A stretch of DNA of 7,589 bases from Persebacter sp051008975. Its GTDB lineage: Bacteria; Pseudomonadota; Gammaproteobacteria; Tethybacterales; Persebacteraceae. Position numbers and translations under genes: made by a program. This document shows positions 5,814 to 7,589 of the stretch, one piece after another. Location: contig JBPCXA010000142.1 in NCBI GenBank assembly GCA_051008975.1, forward strand, positions 1 through 7,589. The letters run 5' to 3'. Position 1 is the first letter of the stretch. Each line of letters opens with the position of its first letter. A model generated the notes under the pieces. It ran no database searches and had not been told where the DNA came from. It worked only from the letters and a program-made list of their open reading frames with translations.

Positions 5814-6518
5814 ATGAACTTGGAAGTCGCGCAGACGAGAGTCGCTTTATTGATTGATGCCGACAATATCAGCCCTGTCCACGCAGGCGATTTGTTGAAA
5901 TATGCAGCAACGCATGGCAATGTCGTCGTGCGCAAAGGATACGGCGCGCTTGGCGGGGGATTCCCTTGGAAAAAGGAAGTCGTGTTTAAATATGCCATTG
6001 AGCCGGTGGCGCGCTACGCCTACACCAGCGGCAAAAATGTGTCGGACATCGCGCTGGTCATAGACGCGATGGATTTGATGATGCATAAATCCGTAGAAGT
6101 CGTCTGCATAGCGAGCAACGACAGCGATTTTTCGCTTTTGGCGATGAAATTGCGTGAAAACGGAATAAAAGTTTACGGATTCGGCGAAGCCAAAACGCTT
6201 GCCGCTTTTGTCGCGTCCTGCGACAATTTTGTCTATCTTTCCTCCGAAGAGAACAGCGGAGAGTCGGCGGCGGCGGGAGAAGCGGAAATAGATATTAAAC
6301 AAATTCTTGCGGACGCTTGCGACAACTATGGCGATGACAACGGCTGGGCCAATTTGTCCGCGATAGGGGGTTATTTAGTCAGAGTGAATCCGGCTTTTTC
6401 CGCCAAAAATTACGGCGGATATAAAAAATTGGGTGATTTGGTGCGTAATTTGGGCGGGTTTGAAGTTGAACACGATGCCGACAAATTAAGCACAAAAATC
6501 CGCAAAATGTCCAAATAG
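5814..6518 (+). CDS. NYN (LabA/DUF88-type) protein with C-terminal LOTUS/OST-HTH domain
   Basis: A 234-residue protein of two parts. Residues 8-142 look like a NYN domain of the PIN-like nuclease fold: LLIDADN (D15, D17), a conserved KNVSDIALVIDAMDL block (D78, D84, D87) and SNDSDF (D103, D105), then FGEAKT. These acidic residues are the expected metal-binding set. A Glu/Ala/Ser linker (143-158) leads to residues 159-220, which resemble a LOTUS/OST-HTH RNA-binding domain (GWANLSAIGGYL, NYGGYKKLGDLV). Family knowledge points to an RNA-acting protein, likely a ribonuclease; substrate unknown. Start: ATG 5814 with GGAGA at 5804-5808; an in-frame TTG at 5802 is less likely. It follows sdhA by 12 bases. 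GC is visibly lower: 23 of 60 at 6121-6180 against 36 of 60 at 5041-5100 in sdhA, which may mean later acquisition. Any role in SDH expression is inference. Confidence 0.85.
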   Translation: MNLEVAQTRVALLIDADNISPVHAGDLLKYAATHGNVVVRKGYGALGGGFPWKKEVVFKYAIEPVARYAYTSGKNVSDIALVIDAMDLMMHKSVEVVCIASNDSDFSLLAMKLRENGIKVYGFGEAKTLAAFVASCDNFVYLSSEENSGESAAAGEAEIDIKQILADACDNYGDDNGWANLSAIGGYLVRVNPAFSAKNYGGYKKLGDLVRNLGGFEVEHDADKLSTKIRKMSK

Positions 6519-6521
6519 AAA

Positions 6522-6538
6522 TCTCCGGCAAACGGGGA
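6522..6538 (+). terminator. Weak hairpin after the NYN-LOTUS gene
   Basis: TCTCCG at 6522-6527 pairs with CGGGGA at 6533-6538 (one G-T pair) around a GCAAA loop, a few bases after the stop codon. Two alternatives compete or add to it: AGAAA at 6517-6521 with TTTCT at 6550-6554, and GGGGAG at 6534-6539 with CTCCCC at 6553-6558. No T tract follows, so this is not a standard intrinsic terminator. It may slow polymerase or protect the 3' end of the upstream message. Confidence 0.25.
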
Positions 6539-6591
6539 GGCGCGGGATATTTCTCCCCCCTCCGCTGGTGTTTTCCGAATAGTAGTAACCG

Positions 6592-6600
6592 TGCTATAAT
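6592..6600 (+). promoter_or_regulatory. Extended -10 promoter for sdhB-sdhE
   Basis: TGCTATAAT at 6592-6600 is a perfect extended -10 (TG, one base, TATAAT). At 17-base spacing the -35 position (6572-6577, TTTCCG) is weak, which extended -10 promoters tolerate. Transcription would start near 6607, only about 13 bases before the sdhB ATG, so the AAGGAG ribosome binding site (6608-6613) would sit at the very 5' end of the message. It would let sdhB and sdhE be expressed separately from the upstream operon. Confidence 0.6.
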
Positions 6601-6619
6601 CCCCGAAAAGGAGAATGCA

Positions 6620-7318
6620 ATGAAACTTTCCGTGTATCGCTATAACCCGGAGACGGACGCGAAGCCGTATATGCAGAATTTTGACGTCGCGCTGCCGCCG
6701 ACCGCCAAAATGCTGCTGGACGCGCTGGTGTTCATCAAGGCCGAGGTGGACGATTCGCTGACCGTGCGGCGGTCGTGCCGGGAGGGCGTCTGCGGTTCGG
6801 ACGGCGTCAATATCAACGGCAAGAACGGTCTCGCCTGCACCACGCCGCTGGCGGGGCTGAGCGAGCCGGTGCGGGTGCGTCCGCTGCCGGGGCTGCCGGT
6901 TATCCGCGATTTGGTCGTGGATATGAGCCAGTTTTATCGGCAGTATGAATCCATCAAGCCGTATTTGATCAACGACGCGCCGGCGCCCGAAAAGGAGCGT
7001 CCGCAGTCGCCCGCCGAACGCGCCGAGTTGGACGGGCTGTACGAGTGCATTTTATGCGCCTGCTGCTCGACTTCCTGCCCGTCTTTTTGGTGGAATCCGG
7101 ACAAATTCGTCGGGCCGGCGGGGCTTTTGCAGGCGTATCGGTTTATCGCCGACAGCCGCGACACGGCGACCAACGAGCGTCTGGACAATTTGGAGGATCC
7201 GTATCGCCTGTTTCGCTGCCATACGATTATGAATTGCGTGGATGTCTGCCCGAAGGGGTTGAATCCGACCGCGGCGATCGGCAAAATCAAGGAAATGCTC
7301 GCGCGGCGGGCGGTATGA
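6620..7318 (+). CDS. sdhB: Succinate dehydrogenase iron-sulfur subunit
   Basis: Carries electrons from the FAD of SdhA to the quinone site through three iron-sulfur clusters. The protein has 232 residues (E. coli 238). N-terminal plant-type ferredoxin domain: [2Fe-2S] ligands C53, C58, D61 and C73 in SCREGVCGSDG and LAC; Asp as third ligand also occurs in E. coli. C-terminal domain: CILCACCSTSCP supplies C143, C146 and C149 for [4Fe-4S], completed by C210; C153, C200 and C206 bind [3Fe-4S]. W157-W158 in SFWWN lie at the quinone interface. The start has AAGGAG 6 bases upstream. It is separated from sdhA by the NYN-LOTUS gene and a promoter, which is not the usual sdhCDAB order. The stop overlaps sdhE by ATGA. 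Confidence 0.97.
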   Translation: MKLSVYRYNPETDAKPYMQNFDVALPPTAKMLLDALVFIKAEVDDSLTVRRSCREGVCGSDGVNINGKNGLACTTPLAGLSEPVRVRPLPGLPVIRDLVVDMSQFYRQYESIKPYLINDAPAPEKERPQSPAERAELDGLYECILCACCSTSCPSFWWNPDKFVGPAGLLQAYRFIADSRDTATNERLDNLEDPYRLFRCHTIMNCVDVCPKGLNPTAAIGKIKEMLARRAV

Positions 7319-7589
7319 CGGCGGTTTGCGAAAACAAACTTCGCTGGCAAAGCCGGCGCGGGACGCTGGAATTGGATCTGATTTTGGAAAGATTCTGGCG
7401 GCGAACGGATCTGCATACCGAAGAACATTTGCGCGCGCTTTCCGGATTGTTGTCGCTGGACGACGAGCAATTGCGCCGCGCCGTGGCGGGCGAAGGAGGG
7501 GAGGGCGGCGGCGCCGCCGCGCGGGGCATCGCGGGCGTACTGCGGAGTTTGTCAATGCATTTCGCGCGCATCCACCCAAAAAACGCGGG
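7315..7589 (+). CDS. sdhE: SdhE, FAD assembly factor (3' end outside window)
   Basis: Small soluble protein that promotes covalent flavin attachment to SdhA. Ninety-one residues are visible and the frame is still open at the window edge. LRWQSRRGTLELDLILERF carries the family RGxxE motif at R15-G16-E19, the same positions as in E. coli SdhE and required there for flavinylation. The helical core continues to about residue 58 (LSGLLSLDDEQLRRAV). The usual Asp-Trp ending of this helix is not present. A Gly/Glu/Ala-rich stretch (59-70) follows, then a predicted helix (72-86). The family is typically about 80-95 residues, so little should be missing. The ATG overlaps the sdhB stop by ATGA, so the two are likely coupled. 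Confidence 0.85.
   Translation, partial: MTAVCENKLRWQSRRGTLELDLILERFWRRTDLHTEEHLRALSGLLSLDDEQLRRAVAGEGGEGGGAAARGIAGVLRSLSMHFARIHPKNA

Noticed and set aside
1..7589. tRNA, rRNA, CRISPR, transposase or integrase
   Set aside because: No cloverleaf-like or rRNA segment, no regularly spaced repeat array, and no recombinase motif was seen on either strand.

Overview
The window is a TCA-cycle locus from a proteobacterium, read entirely on the + strand. The order is mdh, a short malic enzyme (maeB-like), sdhC, sdhD, two unrecognised membrane-protein genes, sdhA, a NYN-LOTUS protein gene, sdhB, and the start of sdhE, which runs off the right edge. The presence of sdhE, the cytosolic-type NAD malate dehydrogenase and the SdhC/SdhD anchor motifs (SILHRISG, GLRDW..QR, DIFMDYLK) suggest a beta- or gammaproteobacterium. 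I cannot name a genus. Composition is mostly GC-rich, with NCG-ending Ala and Arg codons common.

Bases 1-456 hold no gene I can support. The left part is a cluster of small palindromic repeats: two identical 25-base copies, one inverted copy whose loop is replaced, and two extra hairpins. Next comes a G-rich stretch with a canonical G-quadruplex pattern, then a TATAAT box about 40 bases before mdh.

From mdh to sdhA the genes form one tight operon. mdh/maeB, maeB/sdhC, sdhC/sdhD and orf71/orf142 overlap by 4 bases (ATGA or GTGA); orf142 overlaps sdhA by 26 bases. The NYN-LOTUS gene starts 12 bases after the sdhA stop. A 101-base gap follows it, with an extended -10 promoter just before sdhB, so the iron-sulfur subunit can be transcribed on its own. 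sdhB and sdhE again overlap by ATGA.

The recognised enzymes act together: succinate dehydrogenase makes fumarate and feeds quinone. Fumarase, not present here, would make malate, which MDH oxidises to oxaloacetate and malic enzyme decarboxylates to pyruvate. SdhE would attach FAD to SdhA.

The unusual parts are the three extra genes inside the sdh operon. Two encode small membrane proteins between the anchor and catalytic genes, one of them a four-helix protein with a gapless internal duplication. The third encodes a NYN-LOTUS putative RNA-acting protein that separates sdhA from sdhB and has visibly lower GC. The link between these three genes and SDH is inferred from position only.
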